Part shown: positions 45,075-58,683 of the stretch, piece by piece
How the letters are laid out: every line of letters starts with the position of its first letter
Numbering within the stretch: position 1 is the stretch's first letter
Source: Mycoplasma sp. (ex Biomphalaria glabrata)
GTDB taxonomy: Bacteria > Bacillota_I > Bacilli_A > Mycoplasmatales > GCF-1484045
Direction of reading: 5' to 3'
Assembly (NCBI RefSeq): GCF_001484045.1
Contig: NZ_CP013128.1
Location: 1 to 64,000, forward strand
DNA length: 64,000 bases
Translations under genes and position numbers: made by a program
Notes under the pieces: generated by a model
What the model saw: only the letters and a program-made list of their open reading frames with translations
Database searches by the model: none
Told to the model about the DNA's origin: nothing

Positions 45075-48000
45075 CTATTGCCCTTCTCATTCTTTTCAGT
45101 TTAGTAATTCACCAGCAGCTGATAATGTCCCTTTATCGTTAACATATAGACTTTTCAAGTATTCAGCAACCACTGAATAGTGAGTAATTCTATTGATTAA
45201 ATCCGTTTGGGCAATTTGTGCTTTAAATAATGTATATAATCCATCAACATTACTTTCTAAACCATAAGTTGATCCATTTTTACATATGAATAATGTTCAA
45301 ATGTGATTTGCCCCCGTAAATGGGCTTGGGGTTTGTGTATAATTAAAATCTTTGTCATTATAATATTGAACTAATAATTCCAAAATATTTCTTAAATCAC
45401 CTTTGGCGATAACTTCTTGAGATTCAGAGAATATGAATAAATCATAAAATACTCCTCCTGAAATTCCGCTATTAAAGAAATCATAAATTTTATAAAATCC
45501 TCATCCTTTAGCAGCATCAAGAATATTTGATTCAATTTGAGCATTTGTTAATGGAGTTTTGTGATCACTACCTAAAAAGTATTCAATAAAGTAGTTTGGT
45601 AAAGTAGTGTCGTTATTGTAACCTCAATAAGCATTGTTGTATTCTCTCACAGCATGTTCAATATCATAACTTAATGCTGTTCTTTGTTCGTCTTTAAATT
45701 CACCCGAAATTTTATTTTCATTTACTAAAGTTTCTAATCAAACTTTAACGCCGTATGAGAATGGGAAGTCTTGAGTTCCGTGCATGTCAATAACGTTTTG
45801 TTTGAATAATTTTAATAACGCTACGGAATCTAGCGGAGTTCCATCATTTTGAATAATCAATAATGTTCTGCTAACTAAAGAATCCATTTCAGTTGTATAA
45901 CCGTAGTAATTATTTACCATTTCATCATAAATTGGGTTTCATGCTTTTTGTAATGAATTACTTTGATCTGTTAAAAATTCATTGATTGCAGTTTTATCTG
46001 TAATTAATGTTGTTAAGAAACCATTTAAATATCATTTCCCTGGTAGATCTATTGTTGGTGTACTTGGGAAGTTATCCATTAAATAATTTGCCAATACAAC
46101 AGGGTCCAACGGAGTTCCATCAGTATAACCTAGCAATACATAATCACTAACTGAATTATTTGCTAATCTTTCAAAACCATAGTAATATGGTTCAATCATT
46201 CCAATAATTGTTGTAAAGTGATCAATTACTTGTTTTCTTTGATCTTGAACGAATGCTTGAAAATCTGTATTTTCAATAGTTATATTTCCTAAGAATTGAC
46301 GAACTAAATATGGTTTTGGGAAACCTTCAGCACTAACAGATAAACCTTGTTTAAATGCATCAACAATCATTTGCTCGTTTGGTGGTGTATTTGTTCGGTG
46401 TGTATAAAAAATTACTTGATAGATGGCATTTGCACCAAATTCAGGAGATGCTGAATAACCATAGTATGTATTTTCAAAAAGAGGAACAATTCTTGAAATT
46501 TCTTGACTTAGATACTTTGATTCATTATTTTTAAAAGTATTTATATCATCTGAAGTGATTAATTTAAGAAATCCTTTTATTTCATATAAACCAGTTAGTC
46601 CAGTTGGTAAAGATTCCATGGTAATTGTTGCAGCAATAGCTTCAGGGGATAACTCTGTGTTCACTGGAAAATTCACCAATAATTTGTCAACATTCGACAC
46701 AAGTAATCCAAAACCACTTGTTGTAGTTACTCAACCAAAATAATTGTCTTTAATTTTATCTATAATTTTTTGTAAGTCATTATTTAATTGAGTTTTTTGA
46801 TCATTTACTCAATCATTTAAACCTAATTCTGGATTACTTTTTAGTGAATCGATCATTGATTTTGTTGCTCAAACACCTAGATATTCATCTGAAGTCGCTG
46901 GATGATTTAAAATAAAATAATCTGCTAAATCAGCTGCACTCATTTGTTTTTCAACTTCTAAATTTTGAAAAATATAAGTTGTCAATCTATTGTTAGCTAA
47001 ACTTGCATATCCGTAATATGATGGTGAAACTAAATCAATAATTGACTGAAAATCTTGTTCTAGAGATGATTGTTGATAGAAAACATAATTCAAAAAGTTT
47101 TGATTTTCGGCTGGTCTATAATAAGAACCTTCAGACGTTCATATAAAATATTTACTCAATTCAATATATGTTGCTGCTGTGTGAATAAAAGAATCTTTAA
47201 ATTCCTGCATTGTAACAATTTGGGTTGGTGTTCCAGAAAAATATTGACTAACATTAAATACACCATTTGGATCAGCATACCCAAAATAATTGTTTTCTAG
47301 AAATTGATTATATAGAGTATTTGTTGCTAACTTAAAAGAGTTTGTATTAATCAATGTAAAATTATTAAAATCTGCTGTTGCTACAAATTCGTATTGTTCA
47401 ATGGTTGCATCCTTGCCACCCACCGAATCAACAGATAAACCTGCTCAAACATCAGTTGAAAATAAAAAGTTTATAACAGTTGAAGCATTTCATGAAGGAT
47501 CCTTCATTACATTTATTCATTTACTAATAACTTCGTCAACTGAAGTAAGAGGATTTAATGTAGCATCATCTAAATAATAGTTTCAATATTGTTGATTTTG
47601 TGAATTTAGGTCAACAAAACCATAATAAAAACTATTATATTGATTAATAATTTTTTGAACATAATAACTAAATTGATTTTTACCTCATGTTTGATATTCA
47701 TGAAAAGCCGTTTCAATTGCACTTCCTGAAACAGGATTTAAGTATGGTTCAGTCAAACGTTCTGGATTACCAGCTTCTAAACTATCATGAAATTTTGCTA
47801 ATAAATTTTGCAACCCTACCCCAGGGTTTGCAATGTTATCATCTTTGTTATCAAACGTTAATCCGTTTTTTGAATCAATTACGTATGCTGGAAACATGTT
47901 TGATAAGTTATTTTGGTTATATCAACCTCATTGATGACCGTCTTCTGTCCCCTCCATTGTTTGAATTCATTTTGAATAAGTTAAATCAATCAATGTTTTT

Positions 48001-48485
48001 GCAGCAATTGATTGAATGGATGCAAAATTATCAATAACTGTTGCTAATTCGTCTGGGTTTAAGTCTTCTGGGAAATTAGCGGTTGCTGCAGCCACCAACT
48101 GTTCATTAGTCATCGGACTAAATCTATAATCGGAACTTTTTCCGATTCATAAAGATATCTTATCAATAGCATCTTTTTCAGATGGGGTTGCTTGATTTTC
48201 ATATGCCGAAGTTAAATCGACAAAATATAATCCATTTTTAAGAAAAAATTCGAATTGATTTAAAAATGGTGATACGTTAGCATTAAATTCTTTTATAGAT
48301 TTTGATGCATAATCTACTTGCTGAGTAGTTGAGTTAAAAGTTTGTGATGTGGTTTGTGTTTGCTGTGAATGGTTTTTACTAATTTGTTGTTCATTAGTGT
48401 TTCGGTTCATAAAGCTTGAAATTGGCACAAGTGTAACTGTTGTTAAAGTTGCTAAAAGTGCCAATAATTTGAATTTTTTATTCAT
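45075..48485 (-). CDS. Large secreted surface protein A
   Basis: 1136 residues in one frame. The N-terminus MNKKFKLLALLATLTTVTLVPI is a signal peptide or uncleaved anchor, without a lipobox and with no C-terminal membrane helix; the end is LLNWKEWEGQ followed by two stops. The body repeats the YYGY/YFGY unit (about 85 residues) and domains such as MTNEQ near residue 130 that also occur in the giant proteins. Near-identical to B and C over most of its length, with mosaic differences suggesting gene conversion. Function unknown; antigenic surface protein likely. Confidence 0.88.
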
Positions 48486-48581
48486 ATTTTTCCTTTGTAT
48501 TTCTTCTATATATGTTATTATTATAAATCTAAATTTTGTTAAAATTTTAATTTAAGACATAGAAAATATATATAATAAAAA

Positions 48582-49105
48582 TTATTTACTTTTATTGGGT
48601 TGATTTTTTTATACATAAAAAAAATTACACAAGTTATAGAACAAATACCAATCATTCCGATGAAAATTCACAGAACTCATAACAAGTTGTTATTATTAAT
48701 AACATTATTTGAAGCAAATATTGCGCTAAGTGTTATTAAAAAATTATTGTAATCATCTGTAAAATTATTAATGAATTGGGTATTTACTAATAAATCTTGA
48801 TTCGGGTAAAATCGATTAGTATTTTTTAATAAACCATTTTGAAAATCATCAATAAACTTATTTATTAATCTAGCATTTTTATCAATCTCTTCTCTATTTG
48901 CTATTTCTTCATAAATATCGTTATTTACCTTTTAAATCAACGTCCCAAAACTAAGAATTTATTAATTGGATCACTGATAAAATTGTTTAAATTATTTTTT
49001 GTTCAAAACCTAACTTGATTTTCCTATATCACTAATAAAAAATAATGTTCTAATATTCAATAAAATTAATGATATTTTTTTAAGTAACTGACTATTTAAT
49101 TGCAT
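48582..49105 (-). pseudogene. Remnant of membrane protein family F (copy 3)
   Basis: Keeps both ends of the gene at 56911-58608 (start MQLNSQ...LLKKISLILL and the C-terminal helix before the YKKN-like tail) but has lost about 1.2 kb in the middle near 48930-48950 and carries frame breaks. Lies between surface genes A and B as the third member of the tandem unit. Confidence 0.8.
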
Positions 49106-49123
49106 ACTTTATATAATTCCTAT

Positions 49124-49156
49124 AAAAAAATAACGCCGATGAGCGTTATTTTTATT
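49124..49156 (-). terminator. Terminator of surface gene B
   Basis: AAAAATAACGC / GCGTTATTTTT hairpin with loop CGATGA, T-rich flank. Confidence 0.88.
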
Positions 49157-49182
49157 TATTTAGTAGAAAGAATAAGAAGTTA

Positions 49183-52100
49183 CTATTGTGCTTCTCATTT
49201 TTTTCAGTTTCGTAATTCACCAGAAACTGTTAATATCCCTAGAATGTTAACATGATATAGACTTTTTAAGTATTTAGCAACCACTGAATAGTGAGTAGTT
49301 TCGTTGATTAAATCTGTTTGAGCAACTTGTGCTTTAAAAAGGTTGTACATTGAATCAACATCCGTTGGTAAACCTATAGTTGAACCATTTTTAGTGTTAA
49401 AGAAAGTTCAAATGTGATTTGCACCCTTAAATGGGCTTGGGGTTTGTGTATAATCAAAATTTTTATCATAATAAAATTGAACTAATAATTTAAAAATTTC
49501 TGATAAATCATCTTTGGTATTAACTTCTTGAGATTCGGAGAATGTGGACAAATCATAAAATACTCCTCCTGAAATTCCGCTATTAAAGAAATCATAAATT
49601 TTATAAAATCCTCATCCCTTAGCAGCATCAAGAATATTTGATTCAATTTGAGCATTTGTTAATGGAGTTTTGTGATCACTATCTAAAAAGTATTCAATAA
49701 AGTAGTTTGGTAAAGTAGTGTCGTTATTGTAACCTCAATAAGCATTATTGTATTCTCTAACAGCTTGTTCAATATTATAACTTAACGCTGTTCTTTGTTC
49801 ATCTCCAAATTCACCCGAAATTTTATTTTCATTTACTAAAGTTTCTAATCAAACTTTAACGCCGTATGAGAATGGGAAGTCTTGAGTTCCGTGCATATCA
49901 ATAACATTTTGTTTGAATGATTTTAATAATGCTACTGAATCTAGCGGAGTCCCGATATTTTGAATAATCAATAATGTTCTGCTAACTAAAGAATCCGTTT
50001 TAGTTGTATAACCGTAGTAATTATTTACCATTTCATCATAAATTGGGTTTCATGCATTTTGTAATGAATTACTTTGATCTGTTAAAAATACATTGATTGC
50101 AGTTTTATCTGTAATTAATGTTGTTAATAAATCATATAAATATCATTCCCCTGGTAGAAATGTTGATGGTTTTGGGAAGTTATCCATTAAATAATTTGCT
50201 AATACAACAGGGTCCAACGGAGTTCCATCAGTATAACCTAGCAATACAAAATCACTAACTGGATTGTTTGCTAATCTTTCAAAACCGTAGTAATATGGTT
50301 CAATCATTCCAATAATTGTTGTAAAGTGATCAATTACTTGTTTTCTTTGATCATGAATAAATGCTTGAAAATCTGTACTTTGAACCGTTATATTTCCTAA
50401 AAATTGACGAACTAAATATGGTTTTGGGAAACCTTCAGCACTAACAGTTAAACCTTGTTTAAACGCATCAACAACCGTTTGTTCATTTAGTGGTGTACCT
50501 ACCGTGTGTGTATACAAAATTGTTTGATAAATGGCATTTGCACCAAATTCAGGAGATGCTGAATAACCATAGTATTCGTAATTTGCAACAAAACTAACAA
50601 TTCTTGAAATTTCTTGACGTAAATACTCTGATTCATTATTTTTAAAAGTATTTATATCATCTAAACTGATTGATTTAAGAAATCCATTTATTTCATTTAA
50701 ACCAGTTAACCCTGTTGGTAAAGATTCCATGGTAATTGTTGCGGCAATAGCTTCAGGGGATAATTCTGTGTTCACTGGAAAATTCACCAATAATTTGTCA
50801 ACATTTGACACAAATAATCCAAAACCACTTGTTGTAGTTACTCAACCAAAATAATTGTCTTTAATTTGATCTATAATTTTTTGTAAGTCATTATTTAATT
50901 GAGTTTTTTGATCATTTACTCAATCATTTAAACCTAATTCTGGATTACTTTTTAGTGAATCAATCATTGATTTTGTTGCTCAAACACCTAGATATTCATC
51001 TGAAGGCAATGGATGATTTAAAATAAAATATTTTGCTAAATCAGCTGCACTCATTTGTTTTCCAAGTTCTAAACTTTGAAAAATATAAGTTGTCAATCTA
51101 TTGTTAACTAAAGTTGCATATCCGTAATATGATGGTGAAACTAAATCAATAATTGACTGAAAATCTTGTTCTAGAGATGATTGTTGATAGGAAACATAAT
51201 TCAAAAATTTTTGATTTTCGATTGGTTTATAATAAGAACCATCAGGTATTCATATAAAATATTTGGTCAATTTGAAAAATGTTTCCATTTTGTGTTTAAA
51301 AGAATTTTTAAATTCTTGTATTGTAACAATTTGCAGTGGTGTGCCAGAAAAATATTGACTAACATTAAATGAACCATTTGGATCGGCATACCCAAAATAA
51401 TTGTTTTCTAGAAATTGATTATATATAGTATTTGTTGCTAACTCAAAAGAGTTTGTATTAATCAATGTGTAATTATTAAAATCCGCTGTTGCTACAAATT
51501 CGTATTGTTCAATGGTTGCATCCTTACCGCCCACCGAATCAACAGATAAATCTGCTCAAACATCAGTTGAAAATAGAAAGTTTATAGCAGTTGAAGCATT
51601 TCATGAAGGATCCTTCATTACATTTATTCATTTACTAATAACTTGGTCAACCGAAGTAAGGGGATTTAAAAAACCATCCTCTAAATAATAATTTCAATAT
51701 TGTTGATTTTGTGAATTTTGGTCATCAAAACCATAATAAAAACTATTATATTGATTAATAATTTTTTGAACATAATAACTAAATTGATTTTTGCCTCATG
51801 TTTGATATTCATGAAAAGTCGTTTCAATTGCACTTCCTGAAACAGGATTTAAGTATGGTTCAGTCAAACGTTCTGGATTACCAGCTTCTAAACTATCATG
51901 AAATCTTGCTAATAAATTTTGCAACCCTAACCCAGGGTTTGCAATGTTATCATCTTTGTTATCAAACGTTAATCCGTTTTTTGAATCAATTACGAATGCT
52001 GGAAACATGTTTGATAAGTTATCTTGGTTATATCAACCTCATTGATGACCGTCTTCTGTCCCCTCCATTGTTTGAATTCATTTTGAATAAGTCGAATCGA

Positions 52101-52596
52101 TCAATGTTTTTGCAGCAATTGATTGAATGGATACAAAATCTTTAATAGCTGTGTCTAATTCGTCTAGATTTACGCTATCTGGAAAATTAGCGGTTGCTGC
52201 AGCCACCAACTGTTCATTAGTCATTGGACTAAATGTGTAATCGGAACTTTTTCCGATTCATAAAGATATCTTTTCAATAGCATCTTTTTCAGATGGGGTT
52301 GCTTGATTTTCATATACCGAAGTTAAATCAACAAAATATAATTCATTTTTAAGAAAAAATTCGAATTGACTTAAAAATGGTGATTCGTTAGCATTAAATT
52401 CTTTTATAGATTTTGATGCATAATCTGTTCACTGAGTAGTTGAGTTAAAAGTTTGTGATGTGGTTTGTGTTTGCTGTGAATGGTTTTTACTAATTTGTTG
52501 TTCATTAGTATTCCAGTTCATAAATTTTGAAATTGGCACAAGTGTAACTGTTGTTAAAGTTGCTAAAAGTGTCAATAATTTGAATTTTTTATTCAT
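49183..52596 (-). CDS. Large secreted surface protein B
   Basis: 1137 residues, one frame. Same plan and signal region as A (MNKKFKLLTLLATLTTVTLVPI), same YYGY repeats, no membrane helix at the end. Most differences from A are single residues or short patches (for example NYEYYGYSASPEF against ENTYYGYSASPEF). ATG follows AAGGAAAA. Confidence 0.88.
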
Positions 52597-52694
52597 ATTT
52601 TTCCTTTGTATTTTTTCTTTTATATGTTATAATTTTAAATTTAAATTTTAATAAAATTTAAATTTGAGACATAGAAAATATATATAATAAAAAA

Positions 52695-53360
52695 TTATTT
52701 ACTTTTATTAGGTTGATTTTCTTTATGTATAAAAAAAAATCACATAGGTTATAGAACAAATATCGATCATTCCAATGAAAATTCACAGAATTCATAACAA
52801 GTTGTTATTATTAATAACATTATTTGAAGCAAATATTGCGCTAAGTGTCGTTAAAAAATTATTGTAATCATCTGCGAAATTATTAATGAATTGGGTATTT
52901 ACTAATAAATCATAATTCGAGTAAAATCGATTAGTATTTTTTAATAAACCATTTTAAAAATCATCAATAAACTTATTTATTAATCTGGCATTTTTATCAA
53001 TCTCTTCTCTATTTGCTTTTTCTTCATAAATATTATTAATTGTTAAAATTAACAAACTTTCATAACTTTGAATATCATTAATTAACATTGTGTTATATAA
53101 ATTTATACTATTAATTAAATCTTGATTCAATTTAAACGATGTGTCTACTTTTTCAAGGCTGTATATAATTTGATTATAAATTGGTGACAAGTTATTGCTT
53201 AATGTGTTTTGAATTTGTTGGATTAATGAATTTATATTATTTGATAAATCGTAAAAAGGATTAATTTTAATAAACTTATTAAAAATTCAGTTTGAATTTT
53301 ATTTTGTAATTTATTAAAAATTCAATTTACAAAACTATTAAATCAGTATCTTTGCCTTTA
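52695..53360 (-). pseudogene. 5'-truncated remnant of membrane protein family F (copy 2)
   Basis: Matches the C-terminal 40 percent of the gene at 56911-58608 (NQIIYSLEKVDTSFKLNQDL...). It has no start, an in-frame TAA after NKFIDDF (near 52956) and further breaks. Homology stops abruptly at the terminator of surface gene C. Confidence 0.82.
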
Positions 53361-53361
53361 T

Positions 53362-53391
53362 AAAAATAACGCCAATGGGCGTTATTTTTAT
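53362..53391 (-). terminator. Terminator of surface gene C
   Basis: AAAAATAACGCC / GGCGTTATTTTT, loop AATG. Confidence 0.9.
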
Positions 53392-53417
53392 TTATTTAGT
53401 GAAAGAATAAGAAGTCA

Positions 53418-56400
53418 CTATTGTCCTTCTCATTTTTTTCAGTTTCGTAATTCACCAGAAACTGATAATATTCCTAGAATGTTAAAACGATATAGACTTT
53501 TTAAGTATTTAGCAACCACTGAATAGTGAGTAGTTTCATTGATTAAATCTGTTTGAGTAACTTGTGCTTTAAAAAGGTTGTACATTGAATCAACATCCGT
53601 TGGTAAACCTATAGTTGAACCATTTTTAGTGTTAAAGAAAGTTCAAATGTGATTTGCCCCCGTAAATGGGCTTGGGGTTTGTGTATAATCAAAATTTTTA
53701 TCATAATAAAATTGAACTAATAATTTAAAAATTTTTGATAAATCAACTCTGGCAGTAGCTTTTTGAGATTCCGAGAATGTGGACAAATCATAAAATACTC
53801 CTCCCGAAATTCCACTATTAAAGAAATCATAAATTTTATAAAATCCTCATCCCTTAGCAGCATCAAGAATATTTGATTCAATTTGAGCATTTGTTAATGG
53901 AGTTTTGTGATCACTACCTAAAAAGTATTCAATAAAGTAGTTTGGTAAAGTAGTGTCATTATCGTAACCTCAATAAGCATTGTTGTATTCTCTAACAGCT
54001 TGTTCAATATTATAACTTAATGCTGTTCTTTGTTCATCTCCAAATTCACCCGAAATTTTATTTTCATTTACTAAAGTTTCTAATCAAACTTTAACACCGT
54101 ATGGGGATGGGAAGTCTTGAGTTCCGTGCATATCAATAACGTTTTGTTTGAATAATTTTAATAATGCTACTGAATCCAGTGGAGTTCCATCCTTTTGGAT
54201 AATCAATAATGTTCTGCTAACTAAAGAATCCATTTCAGTTGTATAACCGTAGTAATTATTTACCATTTCATCATAAATTGGGTTTCATGCTTTTTGTAAT
54301 GAATTACTTTGATCTGTTAAAAATACATTGATTGCAGTTTTATCTGTAATTAATCTTGTTAATAAATCATTTAAATATCATTCCCCTGGTAGAAATGTTG
54401 ATGGTGCCGGGAAGTTATCCATTAAATAATTTGCTAATACAACAGGGTCCAACGGAGTTCCATCAGTATAACCTAGCAATACAAAATCACTAACTGGATT
54501 ATTTGCTAATCTTTCAAAACCATAAAAATATGGTTCAATATCAAAGAAAACAAGTAATTGATCACTTTACAACAATTATTGGAATGCTTGCATGAATGCT
54601 TGAAAATCTGTACTTTGAATAGTTATATTTCCTAAAAATTGACGAACTAAATATAATTTCGGAAAACCTTCAGCACTAACAGTTAAACCTTGTTTAAATG
54701 CATCAACAACCATTTGTTCATTTAGTGGTGTACCTACCGTGTGTGTATACAAAATTGTTCGATAAATGACATTTGCACCAAATTCAGGAGATGCTGGATA
54801 ACCAAAGTATGTATTTTCAACAAGAGGAACAATTCTTGAAATTTCTTGACGTAGATACTCTGATTCATTATTTTTAAAAGTATTTATATCATCTGAAGTT
54901 ATTGATTTAAGAAATCCATTTATTTCATTTAAACCAGTTAGTCCAGTTGGTAAAGATTCCGTGGTAATTGTTGCAGTAATAGCTTCAACAGATAATTCTG
55001 TGTTCACTGGAAAATTCACCAATAATTTGTCAAGATTTGTCACAAATAATCCAGTAAAATTTGTTGTAGTTACTCAACCAAAATAATTGTCTTTAATTTG
55101 ATCTACAATTTTTTGTAAGTCATTATTTAATTGAGTTTTTTGATCATTTACTCAATCATTTAAACCTAATTCTGGATTACTTTTTAGTGAATCAATCATT
55201 GATTTTGTTGCTCAAACACCTAGATATTCATCTGAAGTCGCTGGATGATTTAAAATAAAATATTTTGCTAAATCAGCTGCACTCATTTGTTTTCCAACTT
55301 CTAAACTTTGAAAAATATAAGTTGTCAATCTATTGTTAACTAAACTTGCATATCCGTAATATGATGGTGAAACTAAATCGATAATTGACTGAAAATCTTG
55401 TTCTAGAGATGATTGTTGATAGGAAACGTAATTCAAAAATTTTTGATTTTCGGTTGGTTTATAATAAGAACCATCAGGTATTCATATAAAATATTCGGTC
55501 AATTTGAAAAATGTTTCTATTTTGTGTTTAAAAGAATTTTTAAATTCTTGTATTGTAACAATTTGCGCTGGTGTTCCAGAAAAATATTGACTAACATTAA
55601 ATACACCGTTTGGATCGGCATACCCAAAATAATTGCTATCTAGAAATTGATTATATATAGTATTTGTTGCTAGCTCAAAAGAGTTTGTATTAATCAATGT
55701 ATAATTCTTAAAATCCGATGTTGCTACAAATTCGTATTGTTCAATGGTTGCATCCTTACCACCTACCGAATCAACAGATAAATCTGCTCAAACATCTGTT
55801 GAAAATAAAAAGTTTATAACAGTTGAAGCATTTCATGAAGGATCCTTCATTACATTTATTCATTTACTAATAACTTGGTCAACCGAAGTAAGGGGATTTA
55901 AAAAAGCATCCTCTAAATAATAGTTTCAATATTGTTGATTTTGTGAATTTTGGTCATCAAAACCATAATAAAAACTATTATATTGATTAATAATTTTTTG
56001 AACATAATAACTAAATTGATTTTTACCTCATGTTTGATATTCATGAAAAGTCGTTTCAATTGCACTTCCTGAAACAGGATTTAAGTATGGCTCAATCAAA
56101 CGTTCTGGATTACCAGCTTCTAAACTATCATGAAATCTTGCTAATAAATTTTGCAACCCTACCCCAGGGTTTGCAATGTTATCATCTCCGTTATCAAACG
56201 TTAATCCGTTTTTTGAATCAATTACGTATGCTGGAAACATGTTTGATAGGTTATTTTGGTTATATCAACCTCATTGATGACCGCCTTCTGTTCCCTCCAT
56301 TGTTTGAATTCATTTTGAATAAGTCGAATCAATCAATGTTTTTGCAGCAATTGATTGAATGGATACAAAATCTTTAATAGCTGTGTCTAATTCGTCTGGG

Positions 56401-56828
56401 TTTACGTTATCTGGAAAATTAGCAGTTGCTGCAGCCACCAACTGTTCATTAGTCATCGGACTAAATGTATAATCAGAACTTTTTCCGATTCATAAAGATA
56501 TCTTTTCAATAGCATTTTTTTCAGACAGAGTTGCCTGATTTTCATATGCCGAAGTTAAATCGACAAAATATAATTTATTTTTAAGAAAAGATTCGAATTG
56601 ATTTAAAAATGGTGATTCATTAACATTAGATTCTTTTATAGATTTTAATGCATAATCTACTCACTGAGTAGTTGAGTTAAAAGATTGTGATGTGGTTTGT
56701 GTTTGCTGTGAATGGTTTTTACTAATTTGTTGTTCATTAGTGTTCCGGTTCATAAAGCTTGAAATTGGCACAAGTGTAACTGTTGTTGAAGTTGCTAAAA
56801 GTGCCAGCAATTTGAATTTTTTATTCAT
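53418..56828 (-). pseudogene. Large surface protein C, interrupted by a 46-bp inversion
   Basis: Same architecture and length (3411 bp) as A. The frame is intact from the ATG at 56828 to 54576, where the inverted block at 54541-54586 brings in-frame TAA codons (54576-54578 and 54567-54569). The product is cut to 750 residues; downstream the original frame resumes unchanged to 53418. If the block were turned back the gene would read through like A and B. Confidence 0.88.
54541..54586. other. 46-bp exact micro-inversion inside surface gene C
   Basis: Begins TCAAAGAAAACAAGTAATTG and is the exact reverse complement of the block at the same place in genes A (from about 46198) and B (from about 50307). 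Flanks on both sides stay in normal orientation and total length is unchanged. GAATGCTTG occurs twice at the right junction, pointing to a template switch. Confidence 0.93.
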
Positions 56829-56910
56829 ATTTTTCCTTTATGTGTTATAATTATAAGTCTAAATTTTGTTAAAATTTTAATTTAAGACATAGAATATATA
56901 TAATAAAAAA

Positions 56911-58608
56911 TTATTTACTTTTATTGGGCTGATTTTTTTTATACATAAAGAAAACCACATAAGTTATAGAACAAATACCGATCATTCCGATGAAAATTCA
57001 CAGAACTCATAACAAGTTGTTATTATTAATAACATTATTTGAATCAAATATTCCACTAAGTGTTGTTAAAAAATTATTGTAATCATCTGCAAAATTATTA
57101 ATGAATTGGGTATTTACTAATAAATCTTGATTCGGGTAAAATCGATTAGTATTTTTTAATAAACCATTTTGAAAATCATCAATAAACTTATTTATTAATC
57201 TAGCATTTTTATCAATCTCTTCTCTATTCGTTTTTTCTTCATAAATATCATTAATTGTTAAAATTAATGACCTTTCATAACTTTGAATATCATTAATTAA
57301 CATTGTGTTATATAAATTTATACTATTAATTAAATCTTGATTCAATTTAAACGATGTGTCTACTTTTTCAAGGCTGTGTATAATTTGATTATAGATTGGT
57401 GACAAATTATTGTTTAATGTGTTTTGAATTTGTTGGATTAATGAATTTATATTATCTGATAAATTGTAAAAAGGATTAATTTTAATAAAACTTATTAAAA
57501 ATTCAGTTTGAATTTTATTTTGTAATTTATTAAAAATTCAATTTACAAAACTATTAAAATCAGTATCTTTTCCTTTTAAATCAACATCTCAAAACTGAGA
57601 ATTATTGATTGGATCGCCAATAAAATTATTTAAATTATTTTCTGTTCAAAAACTAACCTGATTTGGTTCATTTTCGTTATTTATTCCAATTAAATACATC
57701 GATAATAAATTGCTATTTTGATCAATTCCGCCAGACATAATAAATTGTTCTAAGGATAATCAGATATTGTTTAGATTGTGAATGATATTTAAATTTTCAA
57801 TGCGAAATTGATCAGTTGAAACTGTAATACTATTATTAAACATATCAGAACAAATTAAAGAATTGAAAATAGAATCTGGTTTATTATTTAGTAAAATAGT
57901 TTCTATCGATGGCAATAAATCATTATTAATATTGTTTCATCAGGAATTTTCATCTAATTTGTTAATAGCATTTTTAGTCACTAATTGATACACACTTTGT
58001 TTTAAAGTAGAAGTTGCAATTGAATTTTTTATGTAAAAATTGAAAAATGAGGAATTAAATGAATTAAAAAAATCACTTAATGTATTTTCTTTTACATTAT
58101 CTGTAATTTTAAAATCAATGTAATTTGGGAAAACATTATTTAATCCGTTAATATCAAATGGCAAGCTTGCAACTTTTCCACCATCTGGGTCTGGTGAAAA
58201 TTTTATGAAATTATGAAAAATATTTTTAACATTATCTTCTAAAACGTTAGTTCAAATGTTACTTAAAAAATAATCATAATAGATTGTTGTTAAGTTATCA
58301 TTTTCGAAACTTAACAAGTTGTTGTATGATTCTCCTACTGTAGTATCGTTTGCTCAAAAATTTAATTTATTATCTGTTTCGTCAGATTTTTCCGAATAAG
58401 AAAATAATAATAAAATTGATTGAAGATATTCATTGAAATAATAGACTAAATTTTGAGAGGGAATGTCTCCAAGTTTTGTATTTTTAAGATTATTAAAGTT
58501 GTTATTGTTAAAACTACTTGATTTTCTTATGTCACCAATAAAAAATAATGATGTAATAATTAATAAAATTAATGATATTTTTTTAAGTGTCTGACTATTT
58601 AATTGCAT
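56911..58608 (-). CDS. Membrane protein family F, intact copy
   Basis: 565 residues in one frame. N-terminal hydrophobic helix (KKISLILLIITSLFFIGDI) as signal or anchor, a long Asn-rich exported body with helical heptad-like stretches, and a C-terminal transmembrane helix (WIFIGMIGICSITYVVFFMY) followed by KKNQPNKSK. Topology outside-body, inside-tail. No known domain. Lies upstream of surface gene C in the same direction; two decayed copies sit in the same position before B and A, so F and the surface gene were duplicated as a unit. Confidence 0.82.
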
Positions 58609-58627
58609 ACTTTAATTATAATTCCTA

Positions 58628-58660
58628 TAAAAAAATAACGCATCGTGCGTTATTTTTTTT
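58628..58660 (-). terminator. Terminator of surface gene D
   Basis: AAAAAATAACGCA / TGCGTTATTTTTT with loop TCG and T run. Confidence 0.9.
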
Positions 58661-58683
58661 ATTTTGAAAGAAAAGTTATTTAA

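Noticed and set aside
47687-48037. Plus-strand open frame of about 115 residues, repeated at 51798-52145 and 56030-56377
   Set aside because: It is the antisense shadow of conserved codons in surface genes A, B and C. It has no ribosome binding site, and its conservation follows from the duplicated genes.
54554-54580. TAATTG...CAATTA as recombinase sites for the 46-bp inversion
   Set aside because: Both short arms lie inside the inverted block, so they cannot be its borders.
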